Assembly: GCA_016791285.1 (NCBI GenBank)
Contig: JAEUMX010000235.1
Span: 1 to 11,072, forward strand
Source of the DNA: Burkholderiales bacterium
GTDB lineage: Bacteria > Pseudomonadota > Gammaproteobacteria > Burkholderiales > JAEUMW01
Reading direction: 5' to 3'
DNA length: 11,072 nucleotides
Shown piece after piece: positions 1-8,259 of this stretch (positions are counted from its first letter, which is position 1; every line of letters starts with the position of its first letter). The notes under the pieces are model-generated. The model worked only from the letters and a program-made list of their open reading frames with translations, did no database searches and was not told the origin of the DNA. The position numbers were made by a program, and so were the translations under genes.

Positions 1-869
1 AGCGTGCCCTCGGGCATGGTATTGACGGTGAAGGGGGCCGCCAGCGCCTTCACGTACAGGATGTCGGAGGCCTTCGGGTCCTTCGTCCCCGTGCTCGCCA
101 TGAGCAGCCGCTGCGGCCGGCCGCCCGCGTTCATCACGCGCTGATAGCGCGGCGAGGCGACCAGGTCGCAGTAGGCTTTGTAAGCGCGCTTGCCGATGGC
201 GATGCCGAGCCGGTTGACCAGGTTCTCGGGCACCTTCCCCGCCACCGCCACGTCCCAGCGGCTGACGAAGAGAGACGCCACCGAGCCGACATCCGGATTG
301 AGTCCTGCCGCGATGCGCCGCTCGATGCCGCGCAGGTAGGCTTCCGCCGAGGCGAGGTACTGCTCGCGCGAGAAGAGGAGCGTCACGTTGATCGGCACGC
401 CGGCGAAGGTCGCCTCCTCGATCGCAGGGAGCCCCTCCTGCGTGCCCGGGATCTTGATGAAGAGGTTGTGCCGTCCGGCGCGTGCGTGCAGGTCCTTGGC
501 TTCCGCGAGCGTGGTCTTGGTGTCGTACGCCAGCAGCGGCGACACTTCCAGCGACACCCACCCATCGACCCCCGCGGTGCGCTCGTGGACCGGCCGGAAG
601 AGATCGGCGGCCGCGGTGATGTCCGTGAGTGCGAGGTCGAAGAAGAGCGCCTCGCCGGACTCGCCGGCGGCAAGCCCCGCGCGGATCGCGGCGTCGTAGG
701 ACGCGCTGCCCTTGACCGCCTGGTCGAAAATCGTCGGATTCGAGGTGAGACCCGTGACCGACCATTCGTCGATGTAGCGCTTGAGCGTTCCGCTCGTCAA
801 CAGATCGCGCGTGATGTTGTCGAGCCAGAGGCTCTGTCCGGCGTCGTGCAATCGTTGCGTCGCATTCAT
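1..869 (-). CDS. tal: Transaldolase, partial (C-terminus beyond left edge)
   Basis: Moves a dihydroxyacetone unit between sugar phosphates (sedoheptulose-7-P + glyceraldehyde-3-P to and from erythrose-4-P + fructose-6-P) in the cytoplasmic non-oxidative pentose phosphate pathway. I translated 289 residues from the ATG at 869 without a stop or frame break. LTSNPTIFDQA lies at residues 41-51, and the Schiff-base lysine is probably K139 in FIKIPGT. NTMPEGTL stands at the cut edge. The N-terminus (WLDNITRDLL, SGTLK) resembles the longer actinobacterial-type transaldolase of about 370 residues rather than E. coli TalB (317). That type also occurs fused to glucose-6-phosphate isomerase, so the missing part may be some 80 residues or a whole second enzyme. 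The ATG overlaps the TGA of the HAD gene (ATGA) and has a near-perfect ribosome binding site 7 bases upstream. It is the last visible gene of the operon. Family assignment is secure; full length is not known. Confidence 0.95.
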   Translation of the reverse strand, partial: MNATQRLHDAGQSLWLDNITRDLLTSGTLKRYIDEWSVTGLTSNPTIFDQAVKGSASYDAAIRAGLAAGESGEALFFDLALTDITAAADLFRPVHERTAGVDGWVSLEVSPLLAYDTKTTLAEAKDLHARAGRHNLFIKIPGTQEGLPAIEEATFAGVPINVTLLFSREQYLASAEAYLRGIERRIAAGLNPDVGSVASLFVSRWDVAVAGKVPENLVNRLGIAIGKRAYKAYCDLVASPRYQRVMNAGGRPQRLLMASTGTKDPKASDILYVKALAAPFTVNTMPEGT

Positions 870-1570
870 CGCGTCACCTCCGCGGGTTGGGGGATGGGAC
901 GGCCCGCAGTGAAGGCGGGCAGGTCGAGGTCGAGTAGGTCGCCGATGCGGTCGACCGTCAGGTCCGCGGCAGGGTAGCGGGCGATCACCTGCTCGCGCGC
1001 GAACTGGCCCTGACGCGGAAAGACCGTGGTCACGCGTTCGCCCCACACCTCTTTGACCGCGGTGAGGATGCGCAGCTTGTCGTCCACCAGCACGTAGTGA
1101 TCAGCCGGATAGCGGCGCGACACGTCATCGAGCGACTGCTCCTTGTGGATATAGATCAGCACGTGGCCGCCGACCACGCGCGCGAGACCGGAGCGCTCCA
1201 CCTTGCGCGGCTGGAACACCACGTCACCGTCGGACAGGATAACCGTCCGTCCCCAACTCTGGAAGCGTTCCAGCACCTCGCGCGCGTGAGGGAACACGCG
1301 CTCGCCGAATGGGTAATCGACGAGATAGGAGGCCATCGACAGGAACTCGACTTCGTCCGGGTGCTCGTCACGATACAGCTGCAGCGCGCCGAGATAGTCG
1401 CGATAGCCGAGCTGGACGAAAAGCTCCTCCTGGATGGTCCAGTAGCGCTCGCGGCAGTAGGCGCCGAATTCGTGCTCGAGATGGCGCTGGATGTCGTCCC
1501 GGATGCGGTCGTTGTCGAGCAGCGTGTTGTCCACGTCGACGAGGAAGACGATCGAATGCGCCGGTGTCAT
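866..1570 (-). CDS. HAD-superfamily hydrolase, probable phosphatase
   Basis: A 234-residue soluble HAD protein, probably hydrolysing a phosphate ester in the cytoplasm; the substrate cannot be read from sequence. Motif I is DVDNT at residues 12-16 (nucleophile D12, acid/base D14). Motif II is the serine or threonine near ILSDGD (S113). The motif III lysine is K123 or K143, and motif IV is LVDDK at 161-165 (D163, D164 as Mg2+ ligands). A helical cap of about 70 residues sits between motifs I and II, as in C1-capped members. The ATG at 1570 lies 18 bases after the phosphoketolase stop and has no strong Shine-Dalgarno, so translation may depend on the upstream gene. The stop overlaps the transaldolase start. 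Position between phosphoketolase and transaldolase suggests a sugar-phosphate or phosphoglycolate-like substrate, or repair of a toxic side product; this is inference only. All core HAD residues are present, so it looks active. Confidence 0.88.
   Translation of the reverse strand: MTPAHSIVFLVDVDNTLLDNDRIRDDIQRHLEHEFGAYCRERYWTIQEELFVQLGYRDYLGALQLYRDEHPDEVEFLSMASYLVDYPFGERVFPHAREVLERFQSWGRTVILSDGDVVFQPRKVERSGLARVVGGHVLIYIHKEQSLDDVSRRYPADHYVLVDDKLRILTAVKEVWGERVTTVFPRQGQFAREQVIARYPAADLTVDRIGDLLDLDLPAFTAGRPIPQPAEVTR
874..881 (-). promoter_or_regulatory. Ribosome binding site of transaldolase
   Basis: On the minus strand this reads GGAGGTGA, complementary to the 16S rRNA 3' end, with GGAGG 7 bases before the ATG at 869. 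It lies inside the last codons of the HAD gene. Together with the ATGA stop-start overlap it points to translational coupling and fixes the transaldolase start. Confidence 0.85.
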
Positions 1571-1588
1571 GGTCCAGGGTCCGAGGCG

Positions 1589-4012
1589 TCAGTACGGCCA
1601 GCACCAGTTCGCCATGTCGGGTCGGTCGATGCCCTCTTCGTGCGCGTGGTTGCGGCACTCGATCTGCAGGTTGCGGAACTTCTCCTTGGCATGCGCACCC
1701 GCCACCCGCAGCCGCGGCACGCGGTCGATCACGTCGATGGCGAGGCTGAAGCGGTCGATCTGATTGTTGATGGCGAGCTCGAGCGGGGTGTTGATGTTGC
1801 CCTTTTCCTTGTAGCCGCGCACGTGCAGGTTGCGATGGTTGGTGCGGCGGTAGGCGAGGCGGTGGATCAGCCACGGATACCCGTGGAAGTTGAAGATGAT
1901 CGGGCGGTCGACGGTGAAGAGGCTGTCGAAGTCGCGGTCCGACAGACCGTGCGGATGCTCGGTGTCGGGCTGCAGCTTGAAGAGGTCGACCACGTTCACG
2001 AAGCGGAGCTTGAGATCGGGAAACTCGGCGCGCAGCAGCGCGGTGGCGGCGAGCGCCTCGAGCGTCGGAATGTCGCCCGCCGAGCACATCACGACGTCGG
2101 GCTCCACGCCTTCGTCATTGCTCGCGTGGCGCCAGATGCCGATGCCCTTGGTGCAGTGGATGATCGCGGCGTCCATGTCGAGATACTGCAGGTGCGACTG
2201 CTTGTCGGCGACGATCACGTTCACGTAGTTCTCGGAGCGCAGGCAGTGATCGGCCACCGAGAGCAGGCAGTTCGCATCCGGCGGCAGGTAGATGCGGCAG
2301 ACGCGCGCGCTCTTGTTCACCACCACGTCGAGGAAACCGGGGTCCTGGTGCGTGAACCCGTTGTGGTCCTGGCGCCAGACGGTGGAGGTGACGAGCAGAT
2401 TGAGCGATGCGATCTCCTCCCGCCACGAGAGATGGTTGCAGACTTCCAGCCACTTCGCGTGCTGGTTGAACATGGAGTCGATCACGTGCACGAACGCCTC
2501 GTACGAGGACAGGAAGCCGTGCCGGCCCGTGAGGAGATAGCCTTCCAGCATGCCTTCCATGGTGTGCTCCGAGAGCATCTCCACCACGCGACCGTCGGGG
2601 GCGATCTCGGTCCCATCCGCGTCCTCCGGGAAGTACTGCGCGAGCCAGAGCTTCTTGCTCGCCTCGTAGATCGCGGCGAGCCGGTTCGACGTGTTCTCGT
2701 CGGGCCCGAACACACGGAAGTTGCGCGGGTTGTCGCGCATGATGTCCCGCAGGAAGCTGCCGAGCGGCTTCGTGTTCTCGACGCGGGTGCAGCCGGGCTG
2801 CTCGAACTTGGTGGCATAGTCGCGAAAGTCCGGCATGCGCAATGCCCTCTTGAGCAGCCCGCCGTTCGCGTGTGGATTCGAGCCCATGCGGCGCGCGCCG
2901 CGCGGCGGCAGTGCGAGCAGTTCGGAGATGGGTGTCCCGTTCGCGTCGAAGAGCTCTTCCGGGCGATAGCTGCGCATCCAGTCCTCGAGCACCTTCAGGT
3001 GCGCCGCGTTGGTCTGCACGTCTGCCATCGGCACCTGATGTGCCCGCCAGAAGCCTTCGACCTTGTGGCCGTCGATGGCCGCCGGCGCGGTCCAGCCCTT
3101 CGGCGCGCGCAGCACGATCATCGGCCAGCGCGGGCGCGTCGCGCTGCCGCTCGCGCGCGCCGCCTGCTGCGCGGCACGGATATCGGCGAGACACTGATCG
3201 AGCGTCGCGGCCATCGCCTGATGCATGCTCGGCGGGTCGGAGCCCTCCACGAAATGCGGCGTCCAGCCGCAGCCGCGCAGAAGATCCTCCAACTCTTCGC
3301 GGGTGATGCGCGCGAGCAGCGTCGGGTTGTTGATCTTGTAGCCGTTCAGATTCAGGATCGGCAGCACCGCCCCGTCGCGGATCGGGTTCAGGAACTTGCT
3401 GATGTGCCAGGACGTCGCGAGCGGGCCGGTTTCCGCCTCGCCGTCACCGACCACCGCGGCGACGATCAGCTCCGGGTTGTCGAAGGCTGCGCCGCAGGCG
3501 TGGGAGAGCACGTAACCGAGTTCGCCGCCCTCGTGGATCGACCCCGGCGTCTCGGGCGTGCAGTGACTGCCGATGCCGCCGGGGAAGGAGAACTGGCGGA
3601 AGAAGCGCAGCAACCCTTCCTCGTCGAGGCTCTTGTCAGGGTAGATCTCCGAATAGCTGCCCTCCAGATACACCGGCCCGAGCACGCCGGGCGCGCCGTG
3701 ACCCGGACCCGCCATGAAGATCATGTCGAGGTCGTCGCGCTTGATCACGCGGTTCAGGTGCGCATAGCAGAACGAGAGCGCGGGGCTCGTCCCCCAGTGC
3801 CCGAGCAGCCGGTGTTTGACATGCGCCGGCTCGAGCGGCGCGCGCAGCAGCGGATTGTCGCGCAGGAAGATCATGCCGAGCGACAGGTAGTTGCACGCGC
3901 GCCAGAAGGCATCGATGCGGCGCAGATCGTCCGCCGACAGCGGCGTGCCGGTCACGGTCGAGCGTGCGGGACCAAAAGCGCAAAGCTCTGGCGGCGTGGC
4001 AAGCTGATTCAT
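1589..4012 (-). CDS. xfp: Phosphoketolase (xylulose-5-P / fructose-6-P)
   Basis: Thiamine-diphosphate enzyme cleaving xylulose-5-phosphate (and in many members fructose-6-phosphate) with phosphate to acetyl-phosphate plus glyceraldehyde-3-phosphate or erythrose-4-phosphate, in the cytoplasm. The 807-residue product has the usual family length of about 800. Landmarks are LGHWGTSP (70-77), GPGHGAPGV (102-110), [14 protein letters not shown] (145-158), the family signature EGGELGY (161-167), and the cofactor/Mg segment GDGEAETGP (189-197) followed by [12 protein letters not shown]. Further on, [10 protein letters not shown] belongs to the pyrimidine-domain region. I start at the ATG at 4012 because AAGGA lies 8 bases upstream. 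An in-frame start at 4057 would add 15 residues, swallow this site and lie within the coding end of phosphoglucomutase. It sits 31 bases after phosphoglucomutase and 18 before the HAD gene. Preference for F6P or X5P cannot be decided here, but supply of hexose phosphate by the neighbours favours F6P activity. Confidence 0.97.
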   Translation of the reverse strand: MNQLATPPELCAFGPARSTVTGTPLSADDLRRIDAFWRACNYLSLGMIFLRDNPLLRAPLEPAHVKHRLLGHWGTSPALSFCYAHLNRVIKRDDLDMIFMAGPGHGAPGVLGPVYLEGSYSEIYPDKSLDEEGLLRFFRQFSFPGGIGSHCTPETPGSIHEGGELGYVLSHACGAAFDNPELIVAAVVGDGEAETGPLATSWHISKFLNPIRDGAVLPILNLNGYKINNPTLLARITREELEDLLRGCGWTPHFVEGSDPPSMHQAMAATLDQCLADIRAAQQAARASGSATRPRWPMIVLRAPKGWTAPAAIDGHKVEGFWRAHQVPMADVQTNAAHLKVLEDWMRSYRPEELFDANGTPISELLALPPRGARRMGSNPHANGGLLKRALRMPDFRDYATKFEQPGCTRVENTKPLGSFLRDIMRDNPRNFRVFGPDENTSNRLAAIYEASKKLWLAQYFPEDADGTEIAPDGRVVEMLSEHTMEGMLEGYLLTGRHGFLSSYEAFVHVIDSMFNQHAKWLEVCNHLSWREEIASLNLLVTSTVWRQDHNGFTHQDPGFLDVVVNKSARVCRIYLPPDANCLLSVADHCLRSENYVNVIVADKQSHLQYLDMDAAIIHCTKGIGIWRHASNDEGVEPDVVMCSAGDIPTLEALAATALLRAEFPDLKLRFVNVVDLFKLQPDTEHPHGLSDRDFDSLFTVDRPIIFNFHGYPWLIHRLAYRRTNHRNLHVRGYKEKGNINTPLELAINNQIDRFSLAIDVIDRVPRLRVAGAHAKEKFRNLQIECRNHAHEEGIDRPDMANWCWPY

Positions 4013-4020
4013 GTCGATCT

Positions 4021-4027
4021 TCCTTCT
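4021..4027 (-). promoter_or_regulatory. Ribosome binding site of phosphoketolase
   Basis: The minus strand reads AGAAGGA, with AAGGA 8 bases before the ATG at 4012. It decides for that ATG over the longer in-frame start at 4057. Confidence 0.75.
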
Positions 4028-4043
4028 GTAACAGGTACGCGAG

Positions 4044-5684
4044 TCACCCGAGCGCACTATTCACGATCTGCTGCGCCTCGGTGACGATGGTCTTCAAGTG
4101 CGCTTCGTCCTTGAAGCTCTCCGCGTAGATCTTGTAGATGTTCTCCGTGCCGGAGGGCCGCGCTGCGAACCAGCCGTTCTCGGTCACCACCTTGAGCCCG
4201 CCGATCGGCGCATCGTTGCCCGGCGCGCGCGTGAGCTTGTCCCTGATCGGTTCGCCCGCGAGTGTAGCGGCGGTGACGGCCTGCGGCGAGAGTTTTCCGA
4301 GCCGTGCCTTCTGTGCGGGGCTCGCGGCGGCGTCGATGCGCGTGTAATGGGGCGCGCCGAACTCCGCCGTGAGCGCGCGGTAGTGCTCGCCCGGATCGCG
4401 GCCGGTGCGCGCCGTGATCTCGGCGGCGAGCAGGTTCAGGATCAGGCCGTCCTTGTCGGTGGTCCACACGCCGCCGTCGCGCCGCAGGAAGCTCGCCCCC
4501 GCGCTCTCCTCGCCGCCGAAGCACACCGACCCGTCGAGCAGTCCCGGCGTGAACCACTTGAAGCCGACCGGCACCTCCGAGAGCGTGCGCCCGAGCTTGC
4601 GCACGACGCGGTCGATGATGCCGCTGCTCACGAGCGTCTTGCCGACGACTGCCTGCCGCGGCCACTCCGGCCGGTGCGTGAGCAGGTAGTGGATCGCGAC
4701 CGCGAGATAGTGATTCGGATTCATGAGCCCCGCGGACGGCGTGACGATGCCGTGGCGATCGGAGTCCGGATCGTTCGCGAAGGCGACGCGATAGCGGTCC
4801 TTCAGCCCGACCAGGCTCGCCATCGCATAGGGGCTCGAGCAGTCCATACGGATCTTGCCGTCGTGGTCGACCGTCATGAACGAGAAGGTCGGATCGACGC
4901 TCGGGTTGACGACCGTGATGTCGAGCCCGTAGGTACGGTTGATCGGCTCCCAGTAATGCACCGCGGCGCCGCCCAGGGGATCGACCGCGAGCCTGAGTCC
5001 CGCCGCGCGGATCGCATCCATGTCGATGACGTGCTTCAGGTCCTCGACGTAGGGCAGAATGAAGTCTTCCTGGCGCGTCGTGGCTGCCGCCATCGCGGCC
5101 GTGTACGACATGCGCTTCACGTCGCGGTTGGCCGCGCGCAGTATCTCGTTGGCGCGGTTCTGCACCCAGCCGGTCACGTCGGTGTCGGCCGGGCCGCCGT
5201 TGGGGGGGTTGTACTTGAAGCCGCCGTCCTCGGGCGGGTTGTGCGAGGGCGTGATGACGATGCCGTCGGCAAGATGACCGACGCGGCCGCGGTTGTAGAC
5301 CAGTATCGCGTGCGAGACCGAGGGGGTGGGCGTGAAGCCGTCGTCCTGCTGGATCACGGTGGTGACGCCGTTCGCCGCCAGCACTTCGAGCGCGGTGCGC
5401 TGCGCCGGACCGGACAGGCCATGGGTATCCTTGCCCATGTACAGCGGGCCGTCGGTGCCCTGGCCGCGGCGGTACTCGCAGATCGCCTGGGTGATGGCCA
5501 GAATGTGGGTCTCGGTGAACGAACCCGAGAACGGCGAGCCGCGGTGGCCGCTGGTGCCGAAGCTCACGAGCTGGTTCGGGTCACCGGGGTCCGGGCGGCG
5601 ATCATAGTAAGCGGCTTCGAGCTGCGCCACGTCGACGAGCATCGACTTGGATGCGACCTTGCCGGCAAGCGGAGAAATGGCCAT
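4044..5684 (-). CDS. pgm: Phosphoglucomutase, alpha-D-glucose specific
   Basis: Interconverts glucose-1-phosphate and glucose-6-phosphate in the cytoplasm, here linking glycogen phosphorolysis to the sugar-phosphate pool. The product has 546 residues, the length of E. coli Pgm, and is collinear with it. The catalytic phosphoserine is S147 in TPSHNPP (145-151), followed by [14 protein letters not shown]. The Mg2+ loop is DPDSDR (305-310), the sugar-specificity loop GGEESAGA (390-397), and the C-terminal phosphate-binding loop RPSGTEN (509-515). The N-terminal [10 protein letters not shown] also matches the family. All four functional regions are intact. The ATG at 5684 has a strong GGGAGGA site 7 bases upstream. 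The gene follows glycogen phosphorylase by 33 bases and precedes phosphoketolase by 31. A phosphomannomutase role is unlikely, given the E. coli Pgm-type motifs and length. Confidence 0.97.
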   Translation of the reverse strand: MAISPLAGKVASKSMLVDVAQLEAAYYDRRPDPGDPNQLVSFGTSGHRGSPFSGSFTETHILAITQAICEYRRGQGTDGPLYMGKDTHGLSGPAQRTALEVLAANGVTTVIQQDDGFTPTPSVSHAILVYNRGRVGHLADGIVITPSHNPPEDGGFKYNPPNGGPADTDVTGWVQNRANEILRAANRDVKRMSYTAAMAAATTRQEDFILPYVEDLKHVIDMDAIRAAGLRLAVDPLGGAAVHYWEPINRTYGLDITVVNPSVDPTFSFMTVDHDGKIRMDCSSPYAMASLVGLKDRYRVAFANDPDSDRHGIVTPSAGLMNPNHYLAVAIHYLLTHRPEWPRQAVVGKTLVSSGIIDRVVRKLGRTLSEVPVGFKWFTPGLLDGSVCFGGEESAGASFLRRDGGVWTTDKDGLILNLLAAEITARTGRDPGEHYRALTAEFGAPHYTRIDAAASPAQKARLGKLSPQAVTAATLAGEPIRDKLTRAPGNDAPIGGLKVVTENGWFAARPSGTENIYKIYAESFKDEAHLKTIVTEAQQIVNSALG

Positions 5685-5691
5685 GACTGAA

Positions 5692-5698
5692 TCCTCCC
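5692..5698 (-). promoter_or_regulatory. Ribosome binding site of phosphoglucomutase
   Basis: The minus strand reads GGGAGGA, 7 bases before the ATG at 5684, within the 33-base gap after glycogen phosphorylase. It confirms the 546-residue product. Confidence 0.8.
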
Positions 5699-5717
5699 TT
5701 CGATTTGTTCTGCAATG

Positions 5718-8234
5718 CTACGACAACCGGAAGGGTTTTACCCGCCAGATGTCGGCCGCGTACTCGGCGATGGTGCGATCGCTCGAGAACTTCCCGGACG
5801 CCGCGACGTTGCGGATCGCCTTGCGCGTCCAGTCCTCGGCATCGGCATGGAGCGCGAGGAGGCGGGCGTCCGCCTCCAGATAGCTGCCCAGATCGGCGAG
5901 GTGCATGTAGTGATCGCCCTGCGTGAGCAGCGCCTCGCGCAGCGGTTCGCAGATCCCCGTCTCGCGGCGGTTGAAGTGACCCGAGAACACGAGGTCGAGA
6001 GCGGCACGGGTCTGCGGTTCGTGCTCGTAATGCCATTGCGGCCGGTACCAGGAGCGGCTTTCCGCGACCTCACCCGCGGTGAGGCCGAACAGGAAGAAGT
6101 TCTCCTCGCCCGCCTCCTGCGCCATCTCGATCGTCGCGCCGTCGCGCGTGCCGAGTGTCAGCGCCCCGTTCATCATGAATTTCATGTTGCTGGTGCCGCT
6201 CGCCTCGTACCCCGCGGTCGATATCTGATTCGAGACATCGGCCGCCGGAATCAGGCGCTCGGCCAGCGTCACGCGGTACTCGGGCAGAAACAGCACTTTC
6301 AGCCGTCCGCGCACCGCTGGATCGCCATCGACGGTGGCGGCGAGATCGTTGATGAACTTGATGATCACCTTGGCAAGGTGATACGCGGGCGCCGCCTTGC
6401 CGGCGAAGAAGAAGGTGCGCGGCGGCATGTCGAGTCCGGGATCGGCCCGCAGCCGGTCGTAGAGGACCACCACGCGCAGCGCATTCAGGAGCTGGCGCTT
6501 GTATTCGTGGATGCGCTTTACCTGGCAATCGAAAATGGTGTCGGGATCGACGCTCTGCCCGGAAGTCGTCTTCAGCCAATCGGCGAAGCGCACCTTCGCC
6601 GCACGCTTCGCCTGGCGGAACGCCGCGCGGAAGGCGGGATCGTCGGCCAGGGGCGCAAGTCTGCGAAGCTGCGTCAGATCCGTGATCCAGCCCTCGCCGA
6701 TGGCAGCCGTGATCGTACCGGCGAGCGACGGATTGGCGAGCCGCAGCCAGCGGCGCGGCGTCACGCCGTTGGTCTTGTTGCCGAAGCGCTCGGGAAAGAG
6801 CTCGGCGAGATCCGGCACCGTCATCGTGCGCAGGAGCTCCGAATGGATCGCCGCCACCCCGTTGGTGCTGTGCGAGCCGACGATGGCGAGATTCGCCATC
6901 CGCACGTGCGGCACCGTCCCCTCCTCGATCAGGCTCACGCGCTCGACGCGCCCGGTGTCGCCGGGGAAGCGCGTGCGCACCTCGTCCAGCAAGCGCCGGT
7001 TGATCTCGTAGATGATCGCGAGGTGGCGCGGCAGGACCGTCTCGAACCACGCGACCGGCCACTTCTCGAGCGCTTCGGGCAGCAGGGTGTGATTGGTGTA
7101 GGCAAGCGTCGCGCGCGTGAGCGCCCACGCCTCGTCCCACGCGAGCCCGGCGTCGTCCAGCAGGATGCGCATCAGCTCCGGCACTGCGAGTGTCGGGTGG
7201 GTATCGTTCAACTGGATCGCAACCTTCTCCGGCAGTCTGCGCCAGTCGGTGTTCGCGGCCCGGAAACGGCGCACGAGATCCGCCAGCGAGCACGCGACGA
7301 GGAAGTATTCCTGCAGGAAGCGCAGCGCCTGGCCACGGGTGGTGGAATCGTCGGGATAGAGCACGCGCGTCAACGACTCTGCGGCGAGCGTCTCGGCCAG
7401 CGCGGCGACAAAGTTGCCGCTGCTGAAAGCCTGGAAATCGAAGTAGTCGGGCGCCGCCGCCGCCCACAGCCGGAGCGTATTGACGGTCTTGCCGCCGTAC
7501 CCCACCACCGGCCGATCGAACGGCATGCCGATCAGGCTGGAGGGCAGATTCGGAATCAGCGTGAGGCAGCCCTCGTGCATACGGAACGAACAGCCGAGCC
7601 GGACCTCCACGGTTTCGTTCGGGCGCGCGACTTCCCACGGGTCGGGGCGCCGCAGCCAGTTGTCCGGGCATTCCTGCTGCCAGCCGTTGTCGATGGTCTG
7701 CCGGAAGATCCCGTACTCGTAGCGCAGGCCGTAGCCCATCGCCGGAATCTCGAGGGTGGCGAGCGAATCGAGAAAGCACGCGGCAAGACGGCCGAGACCG
7801 CCGTTGCCCAGCCCCGCGTCCGGCTCCTCTTCGAGCGCCCCGAGCCAGTCGATGTTCTTCCGTGCCACCTTCTGCTCGACCAGCGAATCGAGCACAAGGT
7901 TCGTCACGTTGTTCGCGAGCGAACGCCCGATGAGGAACTCCATCGACAGGTAGTACACGCGCTTGGGATCGGCGCGGGCGTGGGTATCGTGGGTGAGCAC
8001 CCAGCGGTGCGCGAGAATGTCGCGTACCGAGCGGGCGAGCGCTTCGAACCGCTCGCGCGCACCGGCGGCGGCGGGATCCACCACGCTGTCGAAGACGAGG
8101 TGGCGCTCGTAGAAGGCGTTGTCGGTGCCGACGAAGCGGATCGGGCCACAGCCGTACTGCGCGAGGAGCTTCGCCGATTCGTTCGATGCCGCGGCAGTCG
8201 CGCCGCCTGCATCCAGTTGCGCTGTCCTTGCCAT
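5718..8234 (-). CDS. glgP: Glycogen / alpha-glucan phosphorylase
   Basis: PLP-dependent glycosyltransferase (GT35) that removes glucose from the non-reducing ends of glycogen or maltodextrin as glucose-1-phosphate, in the cytoplasm. The 838-residue product matches the family length (E. coli GlgP 815, MalP 797). Visible hallmarks in order are YYLSMEFLIGRSL near the N-terminus, LGNGGLGRLAACFLDSLATL, the stretch LNDTHPTLAVPELMRIL, YTNHTLLPEALEKWP, VKRIHEYKRQLLN, and the PLP site GTSNMKFMMNGALTLGT. The Schiff-base lysine of the last is K685. I choose the ATG at 8234 because GGAGGTGA lies just upstream. A longer in-frame TTG start at 8252 would put that site inside the gene. It lies 25 bases after the phosphatase gene and 33 before phosphoglucomutase, which uses its product. 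The N-terminal AMP and phospho-serine control segments of animal enzymes are not recognisable. Glycogen versus maltodextrin preference is inferred only. Confidence 0.97.
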   Translation of the reverse strand: MARTAQLDAGGATAAASNESAKLLAQYGCGPIRFVGTDNAFYERHLVFDSVVDPAAAGARERFEALARSVRDILAHRWVLTHDTHARADPKRVYYLSMEFLIGRSLANNVTNLVLDSLVEQKVARKNIDWLGALEEEPDAGLGNGGLGRLAACFLDSLATLEIPAMGYGLRYEYGIFRQTIDNGWQQECPDNWLRRPDPWEVARPNETVEVRLGCSFRMHEGCLTLIPNLPSSLIGMPFDRPVVGYGGKTVNTLRLWAAAAPDYFDFQAFSSGNFVAALAETLAAESLTRVLYPDDSTTRGQALRFLQEYFLVACSLADLVRRFRAANTDWRRLPEKVAIQLNDTHPTLAVPELMRILLDDAGLAWDEAWALTRATLAYTNHTLLPEALEKWPVAWFETVLPRHLAIIYEINRRLLDEVRTRFPGDTGRVERVSLIEEGTVPHVRMANLAIVGSHSTNGVAAIHSELLRTMTVPDLAELFPERFGNKTNGVTPRRWLRLANPSLAGTITAAIGEGWITDLTQLRRLAPLADDPAFRAAFRQAKRAAKVRFADWLKTTSGQSVDPDTIFDCQVKRIHEYKRQLLNALRVVVLYDRLRADPGLDMPPRTFFFAGKAAPAYHLAKVIIKFINDLAATVDGDPAVRGRLKVLFLPEYRVTLAERLIPAADVSNQISTAGYEASGTSNMKFMMNGALTLGTRDGATIEMAQEAGEENFFLFGLTAGEVAESRSWYRPQWHYEHEPQTRAALDLVFSGHFNRRETGICEPLREALLTQGDHYMHLADLGSYLEADARLLALHADAEDWTRKAIRNVAASGKFSSDRTIAEYAADIWRVKPFRLS

Positions 8235-8236
8235 CT

Positions 8237-8244
8237 TCACCTCC
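8237..8244 (-). promoter_or_regulatory. Ribosome binding site of glycogen phosphorylase
   Basis: The minus strand reads GGAGGTGA, with GGAGG 5 bases before the ATG at 8234, the best site in the window. It rules against the TTG start at 8252. Confidence 0.85.
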
Positions 8245-8259
8245 AGACCCAACCCATCG

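Noticed and set aside
4013..4057. Longer phosphoketolase start at 4057
   Set aside because: It overlaps the coding end of phosphoglucomutase, adds a non-conserved leader and swallows the AAGGA site that fits the ATG at 4012.
1097..4084. 995-codon open frame on the plus strand, opposite phosphoketolase and HAD
   Set aside because: It lies antisense to two securely identified genes, its product is a low-complexity mix of Arg, Val, Ala, His, Glu and Asp with no domain, and it reflects the codon bias of high-GC DNA.
4098..5690. 530-codon open frame on the plus strand, opposite phosphoglucomutase
   Set aside because: It is antisense to an intact 546-residue phosphoglucomutase and resembles no protein family.
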